Assembly: GCA_016290695.1 (NCBI GenBank)
Contig: JAEEUX010000104.1
Span: 1-8,311 of the forward strand
Direction of reading: 5' to 3'
Origin: Oscillospiraceae bacterium
GTDB lineage: Bacteria > Bacillota > Clostridia > Oscillospirales > Oscillospiraceae
DNA: 8,311 bases
How positions within the stretch are numbered: the first letter of the stretch is position 1; each line of letters opens with the position of its first letter. Under the pieces are notes generated by a model, which worked only from the letters and a program-made list of their open reading frames with translations, was not told where the DNA came from and ran no database searches. Shown here in pieces: positions 1 through 5,005 of the stretch. The position numbers were made by a program, and so were the translations under genes.

Positions 1-329
1 GCGGAGCAGTCCGTTCCGCGCAGCCCGGCGGAAAACTTCAGCACCTCGCGCACGCGCATCCCGGGGTAAAAAACCGCCTCGGAGGGGAGATAGCCCACGC
101 TGCGGAGGATCGCCTTTTTATCCCGCTCTATGTCCATTCCCAGGACCTGCGCGCTGCCCGAGGACGGGGAAATGAGGCCGAGCAGCGTGCGTATGGTCGT
201 GGACTTTCCCGCTCCGTTGGGGCCGATGAAGCCGAAGCATTCGCCTTCCGCGACTGTGAGGTTAAGGTTGGTTACGCCCCTCGCCTTGCCGTAGCGCTTG
301 GTGAGGTCCTCTGTTTTTATTGCATACAT
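1..329 (-). CDS. ABC transporter ATP-binding protein, drug/bacitracin-export type (partial, C-terminus outside window)
   Basis: This is the first 109 residues of an ABC ATPase that should power a membrane exporter at the inner face of the cytoplasmic membrane. The Walker A motif GPNGAGKST lies at residues 36-44, after the usual N-terminal strand (AIKTEDLTKRYG). The segment GYLPSEAVFYPGMRVREVL (79-97) follows. It resembles BcrA/CcmA-like ATPases of ABC-2 exporters, and the usual Q-loop glutamine is not obvious there, with Ser-Glu at that place. Signature and Walker B motifs lie beyond the left edge. The ATG at 329 is preceded by AAAGGAGTGA, which overlaps the stop of the upstream regulator gene; the spacing is 12 nt, slightly long. 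The 9-nt gap to the TetR gene implies one operon under its control. A permease gene probably follows to the left, but this cannot be seen. The substrate is unknown. Confidence 0.93.
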   Translation of the reverse strand, partial: MYAIKTEDLTKRYGKARGVTNLNLTVAEGECFGFIGPNGAGKSTTIRTLLGLISPSSGSAQVLGMDIERDKKAILRSVGYLPSEAVFYPGMRVREVLKFSAGLRGTDCS

Positions 330-338
330 ATCGCCGGT

Positions 339-953
339 TCACTCCTTTTTGCGAAGATAAACGCTCTTCCAGAAATCGATCATTTTTTTGAAATCCTTCT
401 CTGCCAGCTCATAGTCCACGTCGCCGCGCTGGGTCATTTCCCAGAGATAACCCTCGGCGCTGCGGTACATCTCGCGGTACATCATCTCTACGTCGAGCCC
501 GGGGATGAACTGCGAGGGGTCGAAGCTCAGGCGCGTTTTCTCCGCCTTCATGCTGAAATGGCGGAGGTAGCTTTCCTGTACGGCGGCGGAAATCTCGGGG
601 TCCTTCTCGTAAAACGCCTTTATCGTGAAGTTCGCCATGTCCGGATAAAGGCGCATTATTTCAAGCTTTGCCTGCATTCCGCGCTCCATGCTCTCAAAGA
701 GGTCGGAAAGACCGTAGCAGCCGTATTTCGTCAGGTAGTCGATGGTCGTTTCGGCGCAGTTTTCCCAAAGGTATAGGTACAGCTCCTTCTTGTTGCGAAA
801 ATAGTGGAAGAGCAGGGACTTGCTTATCCCGGCCTCCGCCGCGATCTCGCTCATGGGGCTGTTTTTATAGGAATTCTGCGAAAAAACACGGTAGCCCGCG
901 TTCAGTATCGCCTGCTGCTTTTCAGCGGGCAGAGAGAAGAATTTTTCGTTCAT
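339..953 (-). CDS. TetR/AcrR-family transcriptional regulator
   Basis: This 204-residue protein has the normal length of TetR repressors. The N-terminal helix-turn-helix covers about residues 10-59, with SPMSEIAAEAGISKSLLFHYF (32-52) as the recognition core and NKKELYLYL leading into helix 4. Residues 60-204 are the variable ligand-binding and dimerisation part, rich in aromatic and acidic residues. I chose the ATG at 953 because GGGAGG stands 6 nt upstream. The open frame continues to 1034, but that extension runs through the promoter and operator repeats and has no ribosome binding site. It is co-transcribed with the ABC ATPase gene 9 nt downstream, so it is probably a local repressor released by a toxic compound that the transporter exports. 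The ligand cannot be predicted. Confidence 0.95.
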   Translation of the reverse strand: MNEKFFSLPAEKQQAILNAGYRVFSQNSYKNSPMSEIAAEAGISKSLLFHYFRNKKELYLYLWENCAETTIDYLTKYGCYGLSDLFESMERGMQAKLEIMRLYPDMANFTIKAFYEKDPEISAAVQESYLRHFSMKAEKTRLSFDPSQFIPGLDVEMMYREMYRSAEGYLWEMTQRGDVDYELAEKDFKKMIDFWKSVYLRKKE

Positions 954-970
954 CGGAAACCTCCCGCAAG

Positions 971-1016
971 ATCGTTGACCGATCCGGTTAATACTATAAT
1001 AAATCCGTTGACCGAT
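971..1016 (-). promoter_or_regulatory. Putative tetR-ABC promoter with two TetR operator repeats
   Basis: On the plus strand CGTTGACCGAT occurs at 973-983 and again at 1006-1016, 33 bp apart, about three helical turns. The first copy extends into an imperfect palindrome TTGACCG-ATC-CGGTTAA (975-991, 6 of 7 arm positions paired). Between the copies, on the minus strand, lie overlapping -10-like hexamers TATTAT (1001-996) and TATAGT (998-993). No good -35 is visible. Repeats bracketing the -10 just upstream of a tetR gene are typical of autoregulated TetR operators; that the encoded protein binds here is inference. Confidence 0.6.
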
Positions 1017-1034
1017 TTTGAGAAGACCCGTCAT

Positions 1035-1063
1035 AAAAAAAACAACGCGCTCTTCCGCGCGCG
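1035..1063 (-). terminator. Second intrinsic terminator of a tandem pair (reads on minus strand)
   Basis: A 5-bp GC stem, CGCGC (1046-1050) with GCGCG (1057-1061) and loop TCTTCC, is followed on the minus strand by TTG and then eight T residues (1042-1035). It lies directly behind the stronger terminator at 1064-1094 and about 20 bp before the tetR operator region. It probably acts as a backup that insulates tetR from read-through. Confidence 0.6.
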
Positions 1064-1094
1064 AAAAAAGGCAGGGGTCGGCGTCCCCTGCCTT
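1064..1094 (-). terminator. Intrinsic terminator of the DUF2442-like gene
   Basis: A perfect 8-bp stem is formed by GGCAGGGG (1070-1077) and CCCCTGCC (1085-1092) with a 7-nt loop. On the minus strand it is followed at once by TTTTTT (1069-1064). It lies 13 nt past the stop codon of the gene ending at 1108, so it ends transcription coming from the right. Confidence 0.9.
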
Positions 1095-1107
1095 GATTAA
1101 TCATCCG

Positions 1108-1353
1108 TCAGTCGAGCAGCATCGCGTCGAGCAGCTCTCCGCAATATACCCCGAAGGAACGGTTCCCGTGTATCCAGACAACCTTGTCGCCCTCCGCCCT
1201 GGCGGTGGCGAAGGTGTTTTCGGAGGATAGCCAGGAGAAGCGTATCGTTTTGATTCTGCGCTCCATGTTCACGATGGCACGGCTTCCGTTTTTAAACACA
1301 AGCTCCAGGCGAAAGCCGGGAAGCGGCTTGACCTCTCTGAGCGCAACACCCAT
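1108..1353 (-). CDS. DUF2442-like small protein, copy A
   Basis: This 81-residue protein has the pattern of the DUF2442 family as I remember it: VKPLPGFRLELVFKNG (8-23) is the typical V-x-P-L-x-x-y-x-L-x-x-x-F-x-N-G opening. It is followed by an ERRIKTIRF stretch, F48, and KVVWIHG (57-63) matching the family's xVxWxxG strand. The molecular function of the family is not established; members often sit beside DUF4160 proteins in putative toxin-antitoxin-like pairs, but no DUF4160 gene is seen here. There is no signal peptide or membrane segment, so it is cytoplasmic. The ATG at 1353 has AAAGGAG 7 nt upstream; the open frame that continues to 1968 runs through non-coding DNA and the second copy's region and is not credible. 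A strong terminator follows. It is 80% identical (65/81) to the gene at 1590-1835. Confidence 0.85.
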   Translation of the reverse strand: MGVALREVKPLPGFRLELVFKNGSRAIVNMERRIKTIRFSWLSSENTFATARAEGDKVVWIHGNRSFGVYCGELLDAMLLD

Positions 1354-1372
1354 TACAATACTCCTTTCGGGA

Positions 1373-1392
1373 AAATGTTTACATTTATTATA
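1373..1392 (-). promoter_or_regulatory. -10-like element and adjoining palindrome upstream of DUF2442-like copy A
   Basis: On the minus strand TATAAT (1392-1387) abuts a perfect inverted repeat AAATGT-AA-ACATTT (1386-1373), which would cover the transcription start, about 20 to 33 bp upstream of the ATG. No convincing -35 is present at the right spacing (ATGCTT for 17 bp). A very A/T-rich tract at 1429-1463, including TTTAAA-ATA-TTTAAA (1435-1449), lies about 40-70 bp further upstream and could serve as an UP element. Together these suggest a separate, perhaps repressible, promoter for copy A. This is inference from sequence pattern only. Confidence 0.45.
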
Positions 1393-1486
1393 TCCGCCAT
1401 AAGCGCAAAAAGCATCACACCAAAGGGTTATTTTTTTAAAATATTTAAACTCATTTTGATAAATTCGCGCAAAACAGCGGATGAAA

Positions 1487-1516
1487 CCGGCGAACGCTGC
1501 GTTTTGCGGCGTCCGG
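1487..1516. other. Intergenic stem-loop between the two DUF2442-like genes
   Basis: CCGG, then ACGCTGC (1494-1500), loop GTTTT, GCGGCGT (1506-1512) and CCGG form a 7-bp stem (one G-T pair in the plus-strand transcript) extended by 4 bp across a 3-nt bulge. No T-run follows on either strand, so it is not a normal terminator. No gene is seen in 1354-1589. Confidence 0.35.
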
Positions 1517-1589
1517 GATGAGTAAAAAACGGCGCCTGCGGAGGGGGTTATCCTCTTTCCTCCCGGAAATGGATTTTCGGTTGCCCGGT

Positions 1590-1835
1590 TCAGTCCAGCA
1601 GCATCGCGTCGAGCAGCTCGCCGCAGTATACGCCGAAGCTCTTGTCTCCGCTTGACCAGATGACCTTGTCGCCCTCGGCTCTCGCCGTGGTGAATAAGCT
1701 TTCCGAGGACAGCGGAGAAAACCGGAGCGTTTTTATCCGGTTCTCCATGTTGACGATTGCGCTGCTTCCGTTTTGGAACACAAGCTCCAGACGAAAGCCG
1801 GAAAGGGGCCTGACCTCTTTCAGTGCGACTCCCAT
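1590..1835 (-). CDS. DUF2442-like small protein, copy B
   Basis: This second 81-residue protein starts MGVALKEVRPLSGFRLELVF and aligns with copy A over its whole length without a gap. The 16 differences are mostly conservative. Residues 66-81, SFGVYCGELLDAMLLD, and the block TARAEGDKV (50-58) are identical in both. The ATG at 1835 has AGGAG (1849-1845) at 9 nt. The gene lies upstream of copy A on the same strand, 236 nt away, and has its own -10-like element, so the two may be separately controlled. A T-run on the minus strand at 1529-1524 follows about 60 nt after the stop, but the stem before it is poor, so I do not call a terminator. The duplication is not recent, since protein divergence is 20%. 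The function is unknown. Confidence 0.85.
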   Translation of the reverse strand: MGVALKEVRPLSGFRLELVFQNGSSAIVNMENRIKTLRFSPLSSESLFTTARAEGDKVIWSSGDKSFGVYCGELLDAMLLD

Positions 1836-2045
1836 GAGCCATATCTCCTCTCGTGTTTATCACATGAATATGGATACTCGTATTATACGCCAATATTTGG
1901 GTGCGCACATCACCCGAAAGTGTGTGTTTTGCGGTTTTTTGAAAATTATTATTTTTACCGGATGTCATGGAATGTCAGCCGCCGCGTATATAATCATCGA
2001 AAGGGAAGGACCTTCATATATTATATTGATACGGGAGATGATGAA
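1836..2045. promoter_or_regulatory. Divergent intergenic region between DUF2442-like copy B and the CHAP gene
   Basis: For the minus strand, TATAAT at 1887-1882 lies about 46 nt before the copy B start. Just upstream is an inverted repeat GGGTG (1899-1903) / CACCC (1911-1915) with a 7-nt loop, in the place of the spacer and -35. For the plus strand, TATAAT at 1989-1994 lies about 50 nt before the CHAP start, and the A/T-rich stretch at 2016-2027 offers TATTAT or TATATT as alternatives. No -35 with good match is seen on either side. The stretch 1926-1956 is strongly A/T-rich, unlike the surrounding coding DNA. Confidence 0.4.
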
Positions 2046-2738
2046 ATGACGGCAAACGAACTCGTTCGCGCGGCGCTTCTGGAGGTAGGGACGGCGGAGT
2101 ACCCGCCCGGCTCGAACCGCGTGAAGTATAACGACGATTATTACGGCGCGCCCGTTTCCGGGGCGGCGTACTCCTGGTGCCTCGTATTCGTGTGGTGGCT
2201 GTGCCGCAAGCTCGGCGCGTCGCGGCTGTTTTACGGCGGAGGGCGCTGTGCCTCGTGTACGGCGTTCTACCGCTGGTATGAAGCGCGGGGCGAGACCGTG
2301 ACGCGCGATTTTCGCCCCGGCGATATCGTTTTTTACGATTGGGACGCCATCGGCGACTTTGACCACGTCGGCATACTTTGCGCCATCGAGGGCGAGCGCT
2401 GCGCCGTCGTGGAGGGCAACACCTCCGCGGCGAACAATTCCGACGGCGGCTCCGTTATGCTGCGCCAGCGCCGCCGCGCGCAGATAAAGGGCGCAGTGAG
2501 ACTGAAATTTGAGGAGGAAGAAGCTGTGACGGCGGAAAAGATTCTTGCCGCCCTCGGAGACAGGGAGGCGTATAAGCTTTATGAACGCGCGCAGAATTAC
2601 GCCGCGCGCCTGCCCGCGCCGGATTGGGCGCTTGGCGAGCTGGCAGAGGCGCAGGACACCGGCATCACCGACGGCGCGCGCCCCATGTGCGCCGCGACGA
2701 GGCTCGAGGCGGCAATCATGGCAAACAGAGCAAGGTAG
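2046..2738 (+). CDS. CHAP-domain cysteine amidase/peptidase, phage endolysin-like
   Basis: This 230-residue protein carries a CHAP domain at about residues 1-155, a fold that cuts peptidoglycan amide bonds. The probable catalytic residues are Cys45 in AYSWCLVFVWW, His107 in DFDHVGI, and Glu123/Asn125 in VVEGNTS; the spacing is normal for CHAP. An acidic linker EEEEAVTAEK (156-165) leads to a C-terminal part (about 168-230). Its end, DWALGELAEAQDTGITDGARP followed by an ATRLEA motif, resembles the short repeat found at the end of many Clostridia phage endolysins and related to S-layer homology motifs. No signal peptide is present, so release would need a holin or lysis, which again fits a phage-type lysin. 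The ATG at 2046 has GGGAG 8 nt upstream; the frame is open back to 1773 but overlaps copy B antisense and has no ribosome binding site. No other phage gene is nearby, so it may be a prophage remnant, a domesticated lysin or a stand-alone hydrolase. Confidence 0.88.
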   Translation: MTANELVRAALLEVGTAEYPPGSNRVKYNDDYYGAPVSGAAYSWCLVFVWWLCRKLGASRLFYGGGRCASCTAFYRWYEARGETVTRDFRPGDIVFYDWDAIGDFDHVGILCAIEGERCAVVEGNTSAANNSDGGSVMLRQRRRAQIKGAVRLKFEEEEAVTAEKILAALGDREAYKLYERAQNYAARLPAPDWALGELAEAQDTGITDGARPMCAATRLEAAIMANRAR

Positions 2739-2805
2739 TGTGCGGAGCGCCGCTGTAGGCACTTGCCATTTGTGCAATGTAATATGGTTGCTGTTTGCCC
2801 GGTAG

Positions 2806-2827
2806 GGAACGCTGTCCTCAGCGTTCC
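2806..2827. repeat. Perfect 9-bp inverted repeat
   Basis: GGAACGCTG (2806-2814), loop TCCT, CAGCGTTCC (2819-2827). No T-run follows on either side, so it is not an ordinary terminator. It directly precedes an imperfect stem, GTCGC-g-CCTT (2828-2837) with AAGGCGAC (2847-2854), and then the repeat units, and seems to be part of the same composite element. Confidence 0.7.
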
Positions 2828-2852
2828 GTCGCGCCTTCGGCACGAAAAGGCG

Positions 2853-2902
2853 ACCTCTCAGTCAGCTTCGCTGACAGCTCCCCTTATCCAAGGGGAGCGA
2901 AA
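2853..2902. repeat. Interspersed hairpin repeat, unit 1
   Basis: The unit begins ACCTCTCAGT and contains two stems: GTCAGC-TTC-GCTGAC (2861-2875) and a 9-bp stem, GCTCCCCTT (2877-2885) with AAGGGGAGC (2890-2898). It ends GCGAAA. A third stem, AAACCGC (2900-2906) with GCGGTTT (2911-2917), joins it to unit 2. I recall near-identical CCTCTCAGT...AGCTCCCC...GGGGAGC units as frequent intergenic repeats in Clostridia genomes and metagenomes, but cannot check this here. Orientation and function are unknown. Confidence 0.75.
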
Positions 2903-2918
2903 CCGCTGCGGCGGTTTT

Positions 2919-2965
2919 ACCTCTCAGTCGCCTGCGGCGACAGCTCCCCTGAAAGGGGAGCGAAA
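2919..2965. repeat. Interspersed hairpin repeat, unit 2
   Basis: This is a second copy in the same orientation, starting 66 bp after unit 1 begins. It shares ACCTCTCAGTC, ACAGCTCCCCT and AGGGGAGCGAAA with unit 1. Its first stem is GTCGCC-TGC-GGCGAC (2927-2941) where unit 1 has GTCAGC/GCTGAC. Two base pairs are swapped with pairing kept: A-T to G-C and G-C to C-G. The second stem is GCTCCCCT (2943-2950), loop GAA, AGGGGAGC (2954-2961). Confidence 0.75.
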
Positions 2966-2995
2966 GCAGACCGCGCGAAGCGCGTTAATTATAAT

Positions 2996-3020
2996 TGCGC
3001 GCACGGCGCACCGCTTTTTT
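2996..3020 (+). terminator. Possible weak terminator between the CHAP gene and the his operon
   Basis: A 5-bp stem, TGCGC (2996-3000) with GCGCA (3006-3010), is followed after CCGC by six T residues (3015-3020), with more T/C-rich sequence behind it. The 4-nt gap before the T-run and the short stem make this a weak candidate. It is the best plus-strand termination site seen after the CHAP gene. Confidence 0.3.
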
Positions 3021-3088
3021 CACTTTTTTCTCTTCTCTTTTCTCTGCGACAGCCCTCACCCCTCCGCTCAATTTTGTTTACTTCGCTA

Positions 3089-3117
3089 TTGAATATCCTC
3101 TCGGAAACTGATATAAT
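3089..3117 (+). promoter_or_regulatory. Sigma-A (sigma-70 type) promoter of the histidine operon
   Basis: TTGAAT (3089-3094) is a 4-of-6 match to the -35 consensus TTGACA. After exactly 17 bp comes a perfect -10, TATAAT (3112-3117). Transcription should begin near 3124, giving a leader of about 77 nt before hisZ. The promoter lies just past the repeat-rich region and is the clearest promoter in the window. Confidence 0.82.
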
Positions 3118-3120
3118 ACT

Positions 3121-3144
3121 TTAATACATTCAATTAATGCATTA
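3121..3144 (+). promoter_or_regulatory. Operator-like repeat at the his transcription start
   Basis: TTAATACATT (3121-3130) is repeated as TTAATGCATT (3134-3143), 9 of 10 bases the same, 13 bp apart. The second copy forms a perfect 10-nt palindrome TAATGCATTA (3135-3144). The position right behind the -10 suits a repressor site. A TrpR-superfamily regulator (HisR/YerC) is the candidate I know of for histidine genes in Bacillota, but I cannot match this sequence to its motif. No T-box leader features (such as the conserved GGTGG-type antiterminator core) are seen in the 77-nt leader. Confidence 0.4.
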
Positions 3145-3200
3145 GACCCGGAACACATCGGGACCGGAGCCGTTATCAGCGCAGGGAGGAAGAGCGCAAA

Positions 3201-4376
3201 ATGGAATCATACAAAGTAAACACGCCGGAGGGCACACGCGACCGGCTTTTTGAAGAAAGCGACAGGCAGCGCAGCGCCCAGGCGGCGATAACCAAGCTTT
3301 TCCGCCGCAGGGGTTACCGCGAGGTCATTACCCCCTGTGTTGAATATTACGACCTTTTTGTTCAGGCACAAAACCCGCTCCCGCAGGAATCCATGCTCAA
3401 GCTTGTGGACAGGAGCGGGCGCATCCTCGTGCTCAGGCCGGACTGCACCACGCCCATAGCCCGCGTCGCGGCGACGCGCTTCGGCGAGGGGGGCTTCCCG
3501 CGCAGGATGTTCTACAACCAGACGATTTTCCGCTCGCAGGACGCCAACCACGGCGCTTCGAGCGAGATTTCCCAGTGCGGCATCGAGCTCGTCGGCGCTT
3601 CCGGCGCGAGGGCAGACGTTGAGGCCGCGGCGCTGGCTATCGAGGCGCTTAAAACGGCGGGGCTGGATAATTTCCGCATAGAGCTGGGGCATACGGGCTT
3701 TTTCACGGCGCTTCTGGCTGAAATGGACATTACGGACGAGAAGGCCGCGCGCCTGCGCTCCTGCATCGAAAATAAGAGCTTTGCCGAGCTGGACGCCATG
3801 CTCAGCGGTGAAAAATCGGCCTCCGAGGCGATGAAGCGCATAGCCGTCCTTTTCGGCGGCGCGGAGGTTCTGGACGAGGCGCGGCGGCTCACGAATAACG
3901 CCGATGCCCTCGCCGCGATAGATTACCTCGCCGCGATTTACGCCGAGCTCAAGAGCGCCGGCTACGGTGGCTGCGTTTCCTTCGACCTTGGGCAGCTCAG
4001 CGGCCTTGAATATTACACGGGTCTCATTTTCCGCGCCTACGCGCCCGGAAGCGGCGGCTGCATCGCGGCGGGCGGGCGTTACGACCGGCTGATAAGCGAC
4101 TTTGGCCGCGCCCTTCCCGCGACGGGCTTTGCCATATACATAGACGCGCTCGTTTCCTGCCTCCCGGATGCGGAAACCGTCGCGCTCGACACGGTGATAC
4201 ATTATGAAAAAGGCTGCCTGAGCGCGGCGCTGAAGCTTCTCGACTCGCTCCCGGCGGGCTCGGCGGAGCTTAGCCACTGCGAGGATGAGGCCGAGGCCGC
4301 CGAGGCCGCGAAGGCGCGCGGGGCAAAGAAGCTTATCACCGTCCGCAAGGACGGAAACGGGGAGGTGCGCCTGTAA
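3201..4376 (+). CDS. hisZ: ATP phosphoribosyltransferase regulatory subunit
   Basis: HisZ is a catalytically inactive paralogue of histidyl-tRNA synthetase. It binds the short HisG to form the active hetero-oligomer and provides histidine feedback control. The 391-residue product shows the class II synthetase-like core at about residues 5-325: NTPEGTRDRLFEE (7-19), YYDLF (49-53), LRPDCTTPIARVAATRF (78-94), FYNQTIFRSQ (104-113), SQCGIELVGA (124-133), a GLEYYTGLIFRAYAPG segment (268-283) and GGCIAAGGRYDRL (285-297). The last 60 or so residues form a divergent end, with AKKLITVRKDG near the terminus, where true HisRS carries its anticodon-binding domain. The ATG at 3201 has AGGGAGG about 11 nt upstream. 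Its stop TAA overlaps the hisG start by one base (TAATG), so the two are translationally coupled, as needed for equal subunits. A real hisS is unlikely because of the context and the altered motifs. Confidence 0.95.
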   Translation: MESYKVNTPEGTRDRLFEESDRQRSAQAAITKLFRRRGYREVITPCVEYYDLFVQAQNPLPQESMLKLVDRSGRILVLRPDCTTPIARVAATRFGEGGFPRRMFYNQTIFRSQDANHGASSEISQCGIELVGASGARADVEAAALAIEALKTAGLDNFRIELGHTGFFTALLAEMDITDEKAARLRSCIENKSFAELDAMLSGEKSASEAMKRIAVLFGGAEVLDEARRLTNNADALAAIDYLAAIYAELKSAGYGGCVSFDLGQLSGLEYYTGLIFRAYAPGSGGCIAAGGRYDRLISDFGRALPATGFAIYIDALVSCLPDAETVALDTVIHYEKGCLSAALKLLDSLPAGSAELSHCEDEAEAAEAAKARGAKKLITVRKDGNGEVRL

Positions 4377-5005
4377 TGGAAAAGATAAAAATTGCGATAA
4401 CCAAGGGCCGCCTGCTCGAAAATTCGATTTCCCTCTTTGAGCGCGCGGGCTACGACTGCTCCGAGCTGCGCGAGCCCGGGCGCAGGCTCATTCTGGACAT
4501 TCCCGGCTCCCCCTTTTCCGGGGTTCTGGCAAAGGCGCCGGACGTTATAACCTACGTTGAGCACGGCGTCTGCGCGCTGGGCATCGTGGGCAAGGACACT
4601 ATTCTTGAGCATTCAAACGACTTTTACGAGGTGCTTGACCTCGGCTTCGGCAAATGCAGCTTCGCCCTCGCAGCGCCGAAGGGTTCGGACTTCTATGCCG
4701 GCTCGCGCACGAAGCGCATAGCCAGCAAATACCCGCGCATAGCGCATGATTACTTCCTTTCAAAAGGGATGGACGTATCCGTTATCAAGATCGAGGGCTC
4801 GGTGGAGCTCGCGCCGCTGCTCGGCCTTTCGGACGCCATCGTTGACATAGTGGAAACCGGCAGCACGCTCAGGGCGAACGGCCTCGAGGTCGTCGAAACG
4901 GTTTGCAGCCTCTCGGCGCGCCTTATCGTGAACACGGCGGCCATGAAGCTCTACCGGCAGGAAATTCTCGCTTTTATAGATAAATGCAGAGGTGCAATGC
5001 AATGA
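4376..5005 (+). CDS. hisG: ATP phosphoribosyltransferase catalytic subunit, short form
   Basis: HisG catalyses the first committed step of histidine synthesis: ATP plus PRPP to phosphoribosyl-ATP. At 209 residues it is the short form, lacking the C-terminal regulatory ACT-like domain of long HisG, which explains why hisZ stands directly in front. It starts MEKIKIAITKGRLLENSI with the conserved KGRL (10-13). The PRPP-binding signature runs from E140 in KIEGSVELAPLLG to DIVETGSTL (157-165), with the phosphate loop ETGST. GGGGAGG lies upstream inside the end of hisZ. Its last codons overlap the hisD start (ATGA). Flux control should come from histidine binding to HisZ/HisG. Confidence 0.97.
   Translation: MEKIKIAITKGRLLENSISLFERAGYDCSELREPGRRLILDIPGSPFSGVLAKAPDVITYVEHGVCALGIVGKDTILEHSNDFYEVLDLGFGKCSFALAAPKGSDFYAGSRTKRIASKYPRIAHDYFLSKGMDVSVIKIEGSVELAPLLGLSDAIVDIVETGSTLRANGLEVVETVCSLSARLIVNTAAMKLYRQEILAFIDKCRGAMQ

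Larger units (their letters stand above)
2739..3088. other. Gene-free, hairpin-rich intergenic region
   Basis: I see no credible gene in these 350 bases. They hold an unusual density of inverted repeats: 2806-2827, 2828-2854, 2861-2875, 2877-2898, 2900-2917, 2927-2941, 2943-2961, 2972-2984 and 2996-3010. The pyrimidine-rich tract 3015-3045 and the his promoter follow. Open frames that cross this stretch read through repeat DNA and lack ribosome binding sites. Confidence 0.7.

Noticed and set aside
975..1000. A plus-strand promoter TTGACC...TATAAT inside the tetR operator region
   Set aside because: The spacing is 14 bp, too short, and the plus strand downstream holds only terminators and antisense DNA, so the TATAAT is better seen as part of the A/T-rich minus-strand promoter.
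1524..1560. Terminator for copy B at the T-run 1529-1524 (minus strand)
   Set aside because: The only stem nearby (GGAGG/CCTCC with a 14-nt loop) ends about 10 nt before the T-run, too far and too weak to call.
1773..2045. N-terminal extension of the CHAP gene back to an ATG at 1773
   Set aside because: It would overlap copy B antisense and the divergent promoters. ATG 2046 has GGGAG at 8 nt and the protein then starts as CHAP lysins usually do.
1965..2843. A 292-codon minus-strand open frame opposite the CHAP gene
   Set aside because: It is antisense to a CHAP gene with catalytic residues and begins inside the hairpin repeat region; no credible domain is seen.
2806..2984. A CRISPR-like array
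   Set aside because: The repeats are two imperfect, structured units in one orientation with no regular unique spacers and no cas genes.
2763..3124. Two plus-strand frames of about 109 codons across the repeat region
   Set aside because: They translate hairpin repeats and the his promoter; there is no ribosome binding site and no conserved pattern.
3124..3200. T-box or histidine-peptide attenuator in the his leader
   Set aside because: The leader is only about 77 nt, has no T-box core, no run of His codons in a short frame and no terminator before hisZ.
3207..4277. A 356-codon minus-strand open frame opposite hisZ
   Set aside because: Same reason: antisense shadow of a recognised gene, low-complexity composition, no ribosome binding site supporting it.
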